The notes beneath the pieces are model-generated. The model worked only from the letters and a program-made list of their open reading frames with translations, ran no database searches and had not been told where the DNA came from. 64,000 bases of DNA from assembly GCF_017876625.1 (NCBI RefSeq), contig NZ_JAGIOH010000001.1:4237501-4301500 (forward strand), read 5' to 3'. The stretch is from Streptomyces syringium (GTDB lineage Bacteria > Actinomycetota > Actinomycetes > Streptomycetales > Streptomycetaceae). A program made the translations under genes and the position numbers. Positions 1 through 6,672 of the stretch are shown one piece after another (position 1 is the first letter of the stretch; each line of letters starts with the position of its first letter).

Positions 1-554
1 TCGGCCCGCCAGGGCACTCCCGTGCGGTTCATCTCGGCGGCGACCAGCGTCCCCGCGGACTCGGCTGCGATCAGCAGCCGCATCCTGCCGGAGTGCCCGG
101 TGGCGTCCGTGCGGGCCAGCTGCCCGGCGTAGACCTCCAGGAGCGCGTCCAGGTGCCCGATGCCCGCGGGCAGCGGGACCGGGCCCGGCTCGAAGAGGGA
201 CGGCTGGCCACCGGCCGCGCGGGCGGGCGGATCGGCGGGCACGGGCAGGCCGCGCAGCCGCGCCCAGGCCGCCGCCAGCGAGCGGGGCTGGCCCGACTGG
301 CCTTCGGCATGGCCGGTCAGCAGCGCCTCGGCGGCCTCCACGTCATAGCACCGCGGGACGCGGACGCCCGCGGCGAGCAAGCGCGGATACATCTCGGCCG
401 TGGACCGCCACACCCACCGCTCCACCTCCGGCCGGGCGCGCACGGCGGCGGCCAGGTCGGGGGCGGATTCCACGGGTCCGGCCGGCCCGCCCGCAGGGTC
501 GAGCGGGCAGAGACGAACACCCCCGTCGCCCGCCTCTGCCACCGCCCATCTCAC
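1..554 (-). CDS. Bifunctional 3'-5' exonuclease/DNA polymerase, N-terminal part (runs off the left edge)
   Basis: Translated leftward from GTG at 554, the protein begins VRWAVAEAGDGGV and continues through CYDVEAAEALLTGHAEGQSG and GRMRLLIAAESAGTLVAAEM without a stop to base 1. I recognise this as the actinobacterial PolA-like protein annotated as bifunctional 3'-5' exonuclease/DNA polymerase (SCO3434-type). Only about 185 residues, covering most of the degenerate exonuclease domain, are in the window; the polymerase motifs lie outside. The reading frame is open where overlapping frames are not, and third positions are mostly G or C. It is divergent from the UBP-finger gene. The start is a choice: an in-frame GTG also occurs four codons further in. 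Confidence 0.75.
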   Translation of the reverse strand, partial: MRWAVAEAGDGGVRLCPLDPAGGPAGPVESAPDLAAAVRARPEVERWVWRSTAEMYPRLLAAGVRVPRCYDVEAAEALLTGHAEGQSGQPRSLAAAWARLRGLPVPADPPARAAGGQPSLFEPGPVPLPAGIGHLDALLEVYAGQLARTDATGHSGRMRLLIAAESAGTLVAAEMNRTGVPWRA

Positions 555-579
555 GTCCGTGAGTCTGCCAGGGGGGTCT

Positions 580-595
580 GACAACGGCCGTTGTC
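580..595. promoter_or_regulatory. 16-bp perfect palindrome in a divergent promoter region
   Basis: GACAACGGCCGTTGTC is its own reverse complement. It lies 26 bp upstream of the GTG at 554 and 50 bp upstream of the ATG at 645, so one bound dimer could control both genes. The size and form resemble TetR-family operators, but no regulator is identified. Confidence 0.5.
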
Positions 596-644
596 CTCGT
601 GCTCCGCCGTGCGACGACCCGCCGTCCGGCCTACGCTCGAAACC

Positions 645-989
645 ATGAGCGAGCCGAGTGGGGCGAAGGACTGGCAGGTCGCCGCCGACGTCGAGGGGAA
701 ACCCACCCAGCGGGACTGCGCCCATCTGGGCGAGGTCCGCGAGGTGACGCCGAGCAGCACGGAGGGCTGTGAGGACTGTCTGCGCACCGGGAGCAGCTGG
801 CTGCATCTGCGCGAGTGCCTCGCCTGCGGCCACGTGGGCTGCTGCGACAGCTCCCCCAACCGGCACGCGAGCGCGCACGCGCGTGGGGAGAGCGGCCACG
901 ATGTCGCCCGTTCCTTCGAACCGGGCGAGGAATGGGCGTGGTGCTACGCCGACCAGCTCTTGCTGCTGCCGACGGGCGGCGGTCGCTGA
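645..989 (+). CDS. UBP-type zinc finger domain protein
   Basis: A 114-residue protein that is essentially one ZnF-UBP domain. The Cys/His pattern CAHLGEV..CEDC..WLHLRECLACGHVGCCDSS..H..H....HDVARSFEPGEEWAWCY fits the family in which eukaryotic members bind ubiquitin C-termini. Bacterial copies are common in actinobacteria and have no settled function, so ubiquitin binding should not be assumed. The ATG at 645 is chosen because TACGCT at 632-637 is a good -10 box placed 7 bp before it, implying a leaderless transcript. The gene is single, divergent from the exonuclease/polymerase gene, and is followed 56 bp later by the DUF1203 gene in the same direction. Confidence 0.85.
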   Translation: MSEPSGAKDWQVAADVEGKPTQRDCAHLGEVREVTPSSTEGCEDCLRTGSSWLHLRECLACGHVGCCDSSPNRHASAHARGESGHDVARSFEPGEEWAWCYADQLLLLPTGGGR

Positions 990-1045
990 CCTCGACGTCC
1001 GATGACCGCCAGCGACCGGCCGGGGGGCCTGCGGATGCTGAGCCC

Positions 1046-1561
1046 ATGGACACGACCTATGAGGCCCGGGCCATTGCCCCGGCCGTCCTGCGACAGCTCC
1101 GGGAACGGGACGACGCGGGTGAGACCAGGCGGCCCCTGACCGATCCGGAAGGCGGCGCCCCCTTGCGCTGCTGTCTGCGGCACAGCGAGCCGGGCGAGCG
1201 GATCCTGCTGGTCTCCTACGCGCCCCTGCGCCGCTGGGCAGCCGAAACGGGCGCCGAGCCCGGCCCGTACGACGAGCGCGGGCCCGTCTTCATCCACGCC
1301 GAGGACTGCGCCGGGCAGACCTCGGGCCCCGGCTATCCGGCCGCGATGCACGGCGCGCGCCGGGTGCTGCGCGCGTACGGCCGGGACGGCCGCATCCTCG
1401 GCGGGACGCTGGTCGAGATCCCCCGGGAGCGGGCGGCGGAGGTGGACGACATCCTCCGCGAGGTCCTCGCGGATCCCGAGGTGGCGCTGGTGCACGTCCG
1501 CGCGGTGGAGTTCGGGTGCTTCATGGTCGAGATCCGCAGGGCGCAGGCGGCTGCCGCCTGA
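1046..1561 (+). CDS. DUF1203 domain protein
   Basis: A 171-residue protein matching the DUF1203 family by its whole length, including the features EGGAPLRCCLRHSEPGERI, LVSYAPLRRW, GPVFIHAEDCAG and a C-terminal VHVRAVEFGCFMVEI segment. The two adjacent Cys residues and the HAED segment are typical. The family has no established biochemical function. The start ATG at 1046 is preceded by a G-rich stretch rather than a clear ribosome binding site. It probably follows the zinc-finger gene on the same transcript. A 13-bp hairpin at 1722-1753 lies between it and the convergent rpsN. Confidence 0.8.
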   Translation: MDTTYEARAIAPAVLRQLRERDDAGETRRPLTDPEGGAPLRCCLRHSEPGERILLVSYAPLRRWAAETGAEPGPYDERGPVFIHAEDCAGQTSGPGYPAAMHGARRVLRAYGRDGRILGGTLVEIPRERAAEVDDILREVLADPEVALVHVRAVEFGCFMVEIRRAQAAAA

Positions 1562-1884
1562 GGAGTGAGGCTCGCGTCCCTGAGCCCGCCAGGACCAGAG
1601 GCCGGCCCGCCCCGCCGTGCGAGGTTTTCGCCGTCCCGGACCGGGATTTCGCCCATCGCGAGTGCGGCGAGGACGTCGGCGGCCCGGCCGCCGCCGTCCG
1701 GCGCCGGTCTCTCGTGACCCTGGCGTCGTCGGGCCCGACTGCCCGACGACGCCACACGGGCACCGGCCCCCCGCCTCCGCCGAGGCGGGCAGGCCGTCAG
1801 TTCGCGTGCGGAGCGGTCACCGGGACGGGGCCGACTGTCCCCCGGGGCGCCGTGCGTGGGCACGGCCGCCCCCCGGCGGCTCCG
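1562..1884. other. Intergenic region with hairpin terminator between convergent genes
   Basis: No convincing gene is seen in these 323 bases. They contain a perfect 13-bp inverted repeat, GGCGTCGTCGGGC at 1722-1734 and its complement at 1741-1753 with a 6-nt loop, which probably terminates transcription from both sides (DUF1203 gene rightward, rpsN leftward). The rest is plain GC-rich sequence. Confidence 0.6.
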
Positions 1885-2190
1885 CTACCAGCTCGACTTG
1901 CGGACTCCCGGCAGGTACCCCGCGTGGGCCTGCTCGCGCAGATTCACCCGGGACAGCCCGAACGTGCGCAGGTAACCGCGCGGACGTCCGTCAACCGAGT
2001 CCCTGTTCCGTACGCGCGTGGCACTCGCGTCGCGCGGCTGACGCCGCAGCTCGCCCTGGGCCGCCAGCCGCTCCTCCTCCGGCGTGTGCGGATTGCGGAT
2101 GACCGTCTTGAGCAGGGCTCGACGGGCCGCGTAGCGGGCGACCGTCAGACGGCGCTGTTCGTTCTTTGCGATCTTGCTCTTCTTCGCCAT
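1885..2190 (-). CDS. rpsN: 30S ribosomal protein S14, zinc-independent paralogue
   Basis: A 101-residue S14 beginning MAKKSKIAKNEQRR and ending with GLSRVNLREQAHAGYLPGVRKSSW-type sequence. It has no cysteine at all, so it is the long form lacking the CxxC pairs that hold zinc in the short S14. Such copies replace the zinc-containing protein when zinc is scarce. The ATG overlaps the rpmB stop as TGATG, so translation is probably coupled. The gene is the distal member of a leftward rpmB-rpsN pair under the Zur box at 2473-2487. Confidence 0.96.
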   Translation of the reverse strand: MAKKSKIAKNEQRRLTVARYAARRALLKTVIRNPHTPEEERLAAQGELRRQPRDASATRVRNRDSVDGRPRGYLRTFGLSRVNLREQAHAGYLPGVRKSSW

Positions 2191-2426
2191 CAGACACGAC
2201 CCCCACGGGCACGGATGCGGGCGACGGCGGCTTCGATGCCGATCACGTCGACGGTCTTGAGGCCCTTCGCACTGAGCGTGAGCCGCACATGGCGGCCCTC
2301 GCTCGCGAGCCAGTAGCGCTTGCGCTGGATGTTGGGGTCGAAGCGGCGGCTGGTGCGCCGGTGGGAGTGGGAGATGGAGTTGCCGAAGCCGGGCTTGCGG
2401 CCGGTGAGTTGGCAGTGGGCGGACAT
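2190..2426 (-). CDS. rpmB: 50S ribosomal protein L28, zinc-independent paralogue
   Basis: A 78-residue L28 starting MSAHCQLTGRKPGFGNSISH, with the basic HSHRRTSRRFDPNIQ core. Only Cys5 remains of the two CxxC pairs of the zinc form, so zinc binding is not expected. First gene of the leftward transcript from the divergent Zur-controlled promoter; its stop overlaps the rpsN start. A copy with four cysteines should exist elsewhere in the genome. Confidence 0.95.
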   Translation of the reverse strand: MSAHCQLTGRKPGFGNSISHSHRRTSRRFDPNIQRKRYWLASEGRHVRLTLSAKGLKTVDVIGIEAAVARIRARGGRV

Positions 2427-2468
2427 GTGGGTCAGACCTCCGGTCCTCGGGTGGCCCCCTCGGGCCTA

Positions 2469-2491
2469 ATGAAAATGGAAACCATTTCTGT
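2469..2491. promoter_or_regulatory. Predicted Zur box in the divergent ribosomal-protein promoter
   Basis: The core AAATGG-AAA-CCATTT at 2473-2487 is a perfect 6-3-6 inverted repeat in an AT-rich patch (TGAAAATGGAAACCATTTCT) that stands out from the GC-rich surroundings. This agrees with the known actinobacterial Zur operator. It lies 47 bp from the rpmB ATG and 17 bp from the rpmG ATG, directly next to TATAGT at 2491-2496, so bound Zur-zinc would block both promoters. Confidence 0.85.
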
Positions 2492-2496
2492 ATAGT
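2491..2496 (+). promoter_or_regulatory. -10 box of rpmG, leaderless promoter
   Basis: TATAGT ends 7 bp before the rpmG ATG at 2504. With usual spacing the transcript starts at or within a base or two of the ATG, so rpmG is probably translated from a leaderless mRNA. Confidence 0.6.
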
Positions 2497-2503
2497 AGCC
2501 CGT

Positions 2504-2668
2504 ATGGCCCGCAACGAGCTACGCCCCGTCATCAAGCTCCGGTCCACCGCCGGTACCGGATTCACCTACGTCACCCGCAAGAACCGCCGTAACGACCCCG
2601 ACCGCCTGGAACTGCGGAAGTACGACCCGGTCGTCGGCCGGCACGTCACCTTCCGAGAGGAGCGCTGA
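2504..2668 (+). CDS. rpmG: 50S ribosomal protein L33, zinc-independent paralogue
   Basis: A 54-residue L33, MARNELRPVIKLRSTAGTGF onward, ending KYDPVVGRHVTFREER. There is no cysteine: the place of the first CxxC of the zinc form is taken by TRKNRRN. It is first in the rightward Zur-controlled operon rpmG-rpmE2-cobW-like-rpsR, 5 bp before rpmE2. It has no leader long enough for a ribosome binding site. Confidence 0.95.
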   Translation: MARNELRPVIKLRSTAGTGFTYVTRKNRRNDPDRLELRKYDPVVGRHVTFREER

Positions 2669-2673
2669 GCGCC

Positions 2674-2931
2674 ATGAAGCCCGGAATCCACCCCGCCTAC
2701 GGGCCCGTCGTCTTCCGCGACCGGGCCGCGAACTACGCCTTCCTCACCCGTTCCACCGCCACCAGCGACAAGACGGTCGAGTGGGAGGACGGCAACACCT
2801 ACCCCGTCATCGACGTCGAGATCTCCTCGGCGAGCCACCCCTTCTACACCGGCACCGCCCGGGTGATGGACACCGCCGGCCGCGTGGAGCGCTTCGAGCG
2901 GCGCTACGGCAAGCGCGAGGGCCGCCGATGA
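2674..2931 (+). CDS. rpmE2: 50S ribosomal protein L31 type B
   Basis: An 85-residue type B L31 with MKPGIHPAYGPVVFRDRAAN at the N-terminus and the SSASHPFYTGTARVMDTAGR segment typical of this type. It contains no cysteine and so lacks the zinc site of L31 type A. A purine-rich GAGAGGAG sequence at the end of rpmG serves as ribosome binding site. Its stop overlaps the ATG of the next gene (ATGA), pointing to coupled translation within the Zur operon. Confidence 0.96.
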   Translation: MKPGIHPAYGPVVFRDRAANYAFLTRSTATSDKTVEWEDGNTYPVIDVEISSASHPFYTGTARVMDTAGRVERFERRYGKREGRR

Positions 2932-4145
2932 CCGCGCCGCATCCGCTGCCCGTGGTGCTGGTCGGCGGACTGCACGCCGACGCCCGGCGGGCCACCGTCG
3001 ACCGGCTCCTGCGCACCGCGCCGGGCAGTGTCGCGCTCCACCACGACCTGGCGACGGCCGCGGAGGGGACGGTCCGCCGCACGGTCCGGGACGGCTCCGG
3101 AATCCGGGACGAGGGCGAGACACCGCTGGTCAACGACTGCGCGTGCTGTGCCCTGCGCGAGGACCTGATGCCGGAGCTGGAGCGGCTCGCCCGCGCCGGG
3201 GACTGCCGGCTCGCCGTCGTCGAGCTGTGGGACTCCGTCGAACCCAGGGCCATGGCCGAGGTCGTCGTGGCCTGCGGCGGCGAGGACGTCCGGCTGACCG
3301 GAGTGTTCACGGCCGTCGACCCCGCCCTCGTCCTGCCCTACCTGGGCTGCGGTGACGACCTCGCCGAATTCGGGCTCGCGGCCGCCGCGAGCGACCAGCG
3401 CACGGTGGCCGACACCTTCGCGCGCCAGCTGGAATACGTCTCCGTGCTCGCGCTGACGGAGGACGGCGAGGGGGAGCCCAAGGCTCCGGCCGCCGACGCG
3501 AACGGGGTCACGGAAGGGGAGGACGTCGGGCCCGCCGACGCCGCCGACTTCGCGCTCCTCACCCAACTCGCCCCGGCCGCCCGGCAGATACAGATCGACT
3601 CGGTGGAGCTGGCGGCCGCCGCCGTCGCCGGCTTCGACGTGGAGGCGGCCGCCGCCCGGCAGCACCCGGCGTGCGCGCTGCTGCCGCAGACCGCCGACGC
3701 GGACGGGGTCGCCACGCTCGTATGGCAGCGGCGCAGGCCCTTCCACCCCGGGCGGCTGTACGCGGCGCTGGAGGACCTCAGCTGCGCCGCGGCCCGCAGC
3801 CGGGGCCGGTTCTGGCTCGCCGACCGGCCCGACACGCTGCTGTCGTGGGAGGCGGCGGGCGGTGCGCTGCTGGTGGAGGACGTCGGGCCGTGGCTCGCCG
3901 CCCTGCCGGACGCCGCCTGGGAGATGGTGCCCGCCACCCGCCGGGTGGCCGCCTCGCTGGACTGGCACCCCGAGCACGGCGACCGCACCCAGCACCTCAC
4001 CTTCACCTCGCCGGGGCTCGACGCCGACGGGCTGACGTCCCTGCTGGAGTCGTGCCTGCTCACGGACGCGGAATACGAGGCGGGACCGGAGGAGTGGCGA
4101 CGGCTGTCGCACGCTTTCGACGAACTCCTCGACCCGGTCTGCTGA
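2928..4145 (+). CDS. CobW/G3E-family protein with degenerate P-loop, Zur-operon member
   Basis: A 405-residue protein of the CobW/G3E GTPase family, proposed metallochaperones; copies in Zur regulons are thought to help distribute zinc under shortage. Residues 71-74 form the metal-binding CxCC motif (NDCACCALRED), and residues about 290-395 match the CobW C-terminal domain (FHPGRLYAALEDL, RFWLADRP). What is odd is the nucleotide site: the usual GxxGxGKTT is replaced by GGLHADARRAT at residues 13-23, without the P-loop lysine and serine/threonine. The protein may therefore bind metal without hydrolysing GTP. The ATG overlaps the rpmE2 stop. Confidence 0.88.
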   Translation: MTAPHPLPVVLVGGLHADARRATVDRLLRTAPGSVALHHDLATAAEGTVRRTVRDGSGIRDEGETPLVNDCACCALREDLMPELERLARAGDCRLAVVELWDSVEPRAMAEVVVACGGEDVRLTGVFTAVDPALVLPYLGCGDDLAEFGLAAAASDQRTVADTFARQLEYVSVLALTEDGEGEPKAPAADANGVTEGEDVGPADAADFALLTQLAPAARQIQIDSVELAAAAVAGFDVEAAAARQHPACALLPQTADADGVATLVWQRRRPFHPGRLYAALEDLSCAAARSRGRFWLADRPDTLLSWEAAGGALLVEDVGPWLAALPDAAWEMVPATRRVAASLDWHPEHGDRTQHLTFTSPGLDADGLTSLLESCLLTDAEYEAGPEEWRRLSHAFDELLDPVC

Positions 4146-4243
4146 GTCGAACCGCTGCCCCGCTGATCCGTTGATCCGCTTCGCCGAGCGGACTCTTTCC
4201 CCCGCCCCGCCCATTTCCGAACCCCAAGAAAGGGACATCGCCC

Positions 4244-4492
4244 ATGGCTCGCCGTCCCGAGCACCGCAAGAACCTCAAGCCCCGGCCCAATCCCCTGGAC
4301 GCCGCGGGAATCACGTACATCGACTACAAGGACGTCGATCTGCTGCGGAAGTTCATTTCGGACCGCGGGAAGATCCGCAGCCGGCGCGTGAGCCGTGTCA
4401 CCGCCCAGCAGCAGCGGCAACTGTCCCGGGCGATCAAAAACGCCCGCGAGATGGCCCTGCTGCCGTATTCCTCTTCCTCCGGCGGGAAGTAG
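4244..4492 (+). CDS. rpsR: 30S ribosomal protein S18, cysteine-free paralogue
   Basis: An 82-residue S18 beginning MARRPEHRKNLKPRPNPLDA, with the conserved IDYKDVDLLRKFISDRGKI and RVTAQQQRQLSRAIKNAREM segments. It has no cysteine, unlike copies that carry an N-terminal zinc-binding CxxC. A good AGAAAGGGA ribosome binding site lies 10 bp before ATG. It is 98 bp downstream of the cobW-like gene with no terminator evident, so it is probably the last gene of the Zur operon. I see no second Zur box in the gap. Confidence 0.93.
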   Translation: MARRPEHRKNLKPRPNPLDAAGITYIDYKDVDLLRKFISDRGKIRSRRVSRVTAQQQRQLSRAIKNAREMALLPYSSSSGGK

Positions 4493-4533
4493 CGGCGGGC
4501 TCTGCCGGGAAGTAGCGGCGGGAACACCCTGCG

Positions 4534-4543
4534 TGCACGTGCA
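4534..4543. promoter_or_regulatory. TGCACGTGCA palindrome upstream of the DUF397 gene
   Basis: A perfect 10-bp palindrome 102 bp before the GTG at 4645. The same decamer recurs at 5502-5511, and a near copy lies at 5448-5457, on the other side of the linked ATPase gene. Candidate operator of the XRE/DUF5753 regulator encoded at 5726; the link is inferred. Confidence 0.45.
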
Positions 4544-4644
4544 TCGGCTCATGCAGAAGCACATGAACGCAGCTATGATCCGGAGCAGTTGTCATCCCCG
4601 AATCCGCGGCCGGGGATGCCCCTGCAACTCTCCGGGAGAGTCCA

Positions 4645-4884
4645 GTGCCCCAGGCGTACAACGGCATGGCCGCGTCGGACATCGAAGATGTCGTCTGGCA
4701 GAAGAGCCGGCATTCCAACTCCCAGGGGTCCTGCGTGGAGTTCGCGAAGCTGCCGGAGGGCGGTATCGCCATGCGGAACTCCCGCTTCCCGGACGGCCCC
4801 GCGCTCGTCTATACGCCGGCCGAGATCGAGGCCATGCTGCTGGGGGTCAAGGACGGCGAATTCGACCACCTGGCACGCGACTGA
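4645..4884 (+). CDS. DUF397 domain protein
   Basis: A 79-residue protein with the complete DUF397 signature: VVWQKSRHSNSQGSCVEFAK, then MRNSRFPDGPALVYTPAEIEA and a FDHLARD end. These small acidic proteins are encoded beside XRE/DUF5753 regulators and HATPase proteins in Streptomyces (WhiJ- and AbaA-like loci) and are thought to bind or antagonise the XRE partner. GTG at 4645 is used because GGGAGAG lies 8 bp upstream. The gene converges on the ATPase gene at 4927, and their stop codons lie inside one hairpin. Confidence 0.9.
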   Translation: MPQAYNGMAASDIEDVVWQKSRHSNSQGSCVEFAKLPEGGIAMRNSRFPDGPALVYTPAEIEAMLLGVKDGEFDHLARD

Positions 4885-4937
4885 CGCCCCTCGTGTACGA
4901 CCGGGCTCCGGGCCCGGTCGCACGCGTCAGTCGCGTG
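4874..4937. terminator. Bidirectional hairpin spanning two convergent stop codons
   Basis: The 13-bp arms CACGCGACTGACG (4874-4886) and CGTCAGTCGCGTG (4925-4937) enclose an inner 9-bp stem at 4898-4906/4912-4920. The outer arms contain the stop codons of the DUF397 gene and of the convergent ATPase gene. Confidence 0.65.
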
Positions 4938-5415
4938 GCAGGCGGAACAGCGCCCACACGACCTTGCCGTGCAGGGCGCCGGCCAATGGGTGCCAGCCCC
5001 AGCCGTCACTGAAGGACTCCACCAGGAAAAGACCCCGGCCGCGCTCGTCGGCGGCCTCGGCCTGGCTGGCGACCGGACCCTCCTCGCTGGGGTCGCGCAC
5101 CGCGCACACCAGCCGCGACGTCCAGCGCATCAGATGCAGCCGCACCGGCGGTTCGTACGCCCCGTGGCCCCGGTCGTCCGGCAGGGCGTACCGCATGGAG
5201 TTGGTCACCAACTCCGAGACGACCAGCGCGACATCGTCGAACAGTCCGTGCAGATCCCACTGGTGCAGCGTGGTCCTGGTGAACTTCCGGGCCGTTCTGA
5301 CCGCTTCGAACCGTGGTGGCAGCGCACATGACGCCGAATCGGAGACGGCGGATGAGTCGATCGTGGGAAGCCCTCGCCGCAGCGGAGAGAGCACAGCCGA
5401 TCCTTCGGTACCCAT
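4927..5415 (-). CDS. ATP-binding protein, anti-sigma-like HATPase_c domain
   Basis: A 162-residue single-domain GHKL ATPase. The N box is LVVSELVTNSMRYALPDD, followed by VRDPSEEGPVASQAEAADERGRGLFLVESFSDGWGWH-type G1/G2 boxes and KVVWALFRLP at the end. This is the RsbW/SpoIIAB-like fold that Streptomyces uses for anti-sigma factors and for partners of DUF397/XRE regulators. There is no sensor or phosphotransfer domain. The ATG at 5415 (MGTEGSAVLSPLRR) is chosen over further upstream starts because the extension is Cys/Pro-rich and unlike the family. Divergent from the XRE gene across a 310-bp region. Confidence 0.85.
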   Translation of the reverse strand: MGTEGSAVLSPLRRGLPTIDSSAVSDSASCALPPRFEAVRTARKFTRTTLHQWDLHGLFDDVALVVSELVTNSMRYALPDDRGHGAYEPPVRLHLMRWTSRLVCAVRDPSEEGPVASQAEAADERGRGLFLVESFSDGWGWHPLAGALHGKVVWALFRLPRD

Positions 5416-5725
5416 CCGAGGCACTCCTGGCAATCGTGGACGTGACGTGCACGTGTGCGAGGCCCATCGTTCCCAATGCGCACGGCGGATGCAAGGGCAG
5501 ATGCACGTGCACGCGGGGGTTTTGGGGGCGCACAGGGGGTTTGGTACCCAATTTCCCTGCGCCCTCCAGGCGATGTGTACTGGCCGACTCCGGTACGAGT
5601 CCGGTCTCGGTAACCGGATGTGCACTCAACGGAGCCTGAAGGTGGCAGACTTCGGCGCCGGGGGAACGGGGGTCGCCCTCAGAAGGGTGCGGAAGCGTCA
5701 GGCCGGGACAGGAAGGGTCGCAGAG
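5416..5725. other. Divergent intergenic region with TGCACGTGC-type repeats
   Basis: These 310 bases separate the ATPase and XRE genes and hold no supported gene. They contain TGCACGTGTG at 5448-5457, the perfect palindrome TGCACGTGCA at 5502-5511, and a looser TGTGCACT at 5619-5626. The repeats match the palindrome upstream of the DUF397 gene at 4534 and could be operators of the locus. Confidence 0.55.
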
Positions 5726-6589
5726 ATGGCCACGAGCGAGTCGAGCGGTTCCGTGGTGCGCCGCATACTCCTGGGCTCACAGCTCAGGAGGCTGCGCGAG
5801 TCGCGTGGCATCACGCGCGAGGCAGCCGGGTACTCGATCCGTGCGTCCGAGTCGAAGATCAGCCGTATGGAGTTGGGCCGGGTGAGCTTCAAGGCGCGTG
5901 ACGTGGAGGACCTCCTCACGCTCTACGGGGTCACGGACGACGCGGAGCGCGAGGCCCTGCTGGGCCTCGCCCGCGAGGCCAATGTCGCCGGGTGGTGGCA
6001 CAGCTACGGCGATGTGCTCCCCGGCTGGTTCCAGACGTACGTCGGGCTGGAGGGCGCTGCCTCGTACATAGGGATCTACGAGGTGCAGTTCGTGCACGGC
6101 CTGCTCCAGACCGAGGGCTACGCCCACGCCGTCGTCGTGCGCGGCCAGCCCGAGGCCCACGAGGCGGAGGTCGAGCGCCGCGTCTCGCTGCGCATGGAGC
6201 GCCAGAAGCTCCTCTTCTCCGAGCGCGCCCCCGTCTTCCACGCCGTGCTGGACGAGGCGGCGCTGCGCCGCCCGTACGGCGGCCCGGAGGTCATGCGCGA
6301 GCAGCTGCAGCACCTCATCGACATATCCGAGCAGGCCAACGTCACGCTCCAGGTGATGCCCTTCGCGCACGGCGGGCACGCGGGGGAGAGCGGCGCCTTC
6401 ACCATGCTGCGCTTCCCGGAGTCGGACCTGTCGGACGTGGTGTATCTGGAGCAGCTCACCAGTGCGCTCTATGTCGACAAGGCCGAGGAAGTGGCGCAGT
6501 ACACGCGGGTGATGGAGCGGCTGCACGACGACAGCCTCTCCCCCTCCCACAGCAGGGACCATTTGAGGCGGCTCCTTCAACTCTTCTGA
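5726..6589 (+). CDS. XRE-family regulator with DUF5753 domain
   Basis: A 287-residue regulator. Residues about 15-70 form the helix-turn-helix (LGSQLRRLRESRGITREAAG, SESKISRMELGRVSFK). The rest is the DUF5753 domain (WWHSYGDVLPGWFQTYVGLE, FVHGLLQTEGYA, LDEAALRR, TLQVMPFAHGGH, VVYLEQLTSALYV). Proteins of this kind control development and antibiotic genes in Streptomyces together with DUF397 partners. ATG at 5726 has GGAAGGG 11 bp upstream. Neighbours (DUF397 and HATPase genes) support a three-part regulatory module. Possible targets are the TGCACGTGCA sites at this locus. Confidence 0.92.
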   Translation: MATSESSGSVVRRILLGSQLRRLRESRGITREAAGYSIRASESKISRMELGRVSFKARDVEDLLTLYGVTDDAEREALLGLAREANVAGWWHSYGDVLPGWFQTYVGLEGAASYIGIYEVQFVHGLLQTEGYAHAVVVRGQPEAHEAEVERRVSLRMERQKLLFSERAPVFHAVLDEAALRRPYGGPEVMREQLQHLIDISEQANVTLQVMPFAHGGHAGESGAFTMLRFPESDLSDVVYLEQLTSALYVDKAEEVAQYTRVMERLHDDSLSPSHSRDHLRRLLQLF

Positions 6590-6672
6590 CACATCAGTAC
6601 GATGACGTTCCATCAGGAGTCCGCACCTCGAACGGGCGTCACGGGCGCCCCGGTCCGCAGACAGGATGGCGC

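Noticed and set aside
2904..4238. Leftward 444-codon open frame opposite the CobW-like gene
   Set aside because: It is antisense to a gene with clear family motifs and has a Gly/Arg/Glu-rich composition typical of shadow frames.
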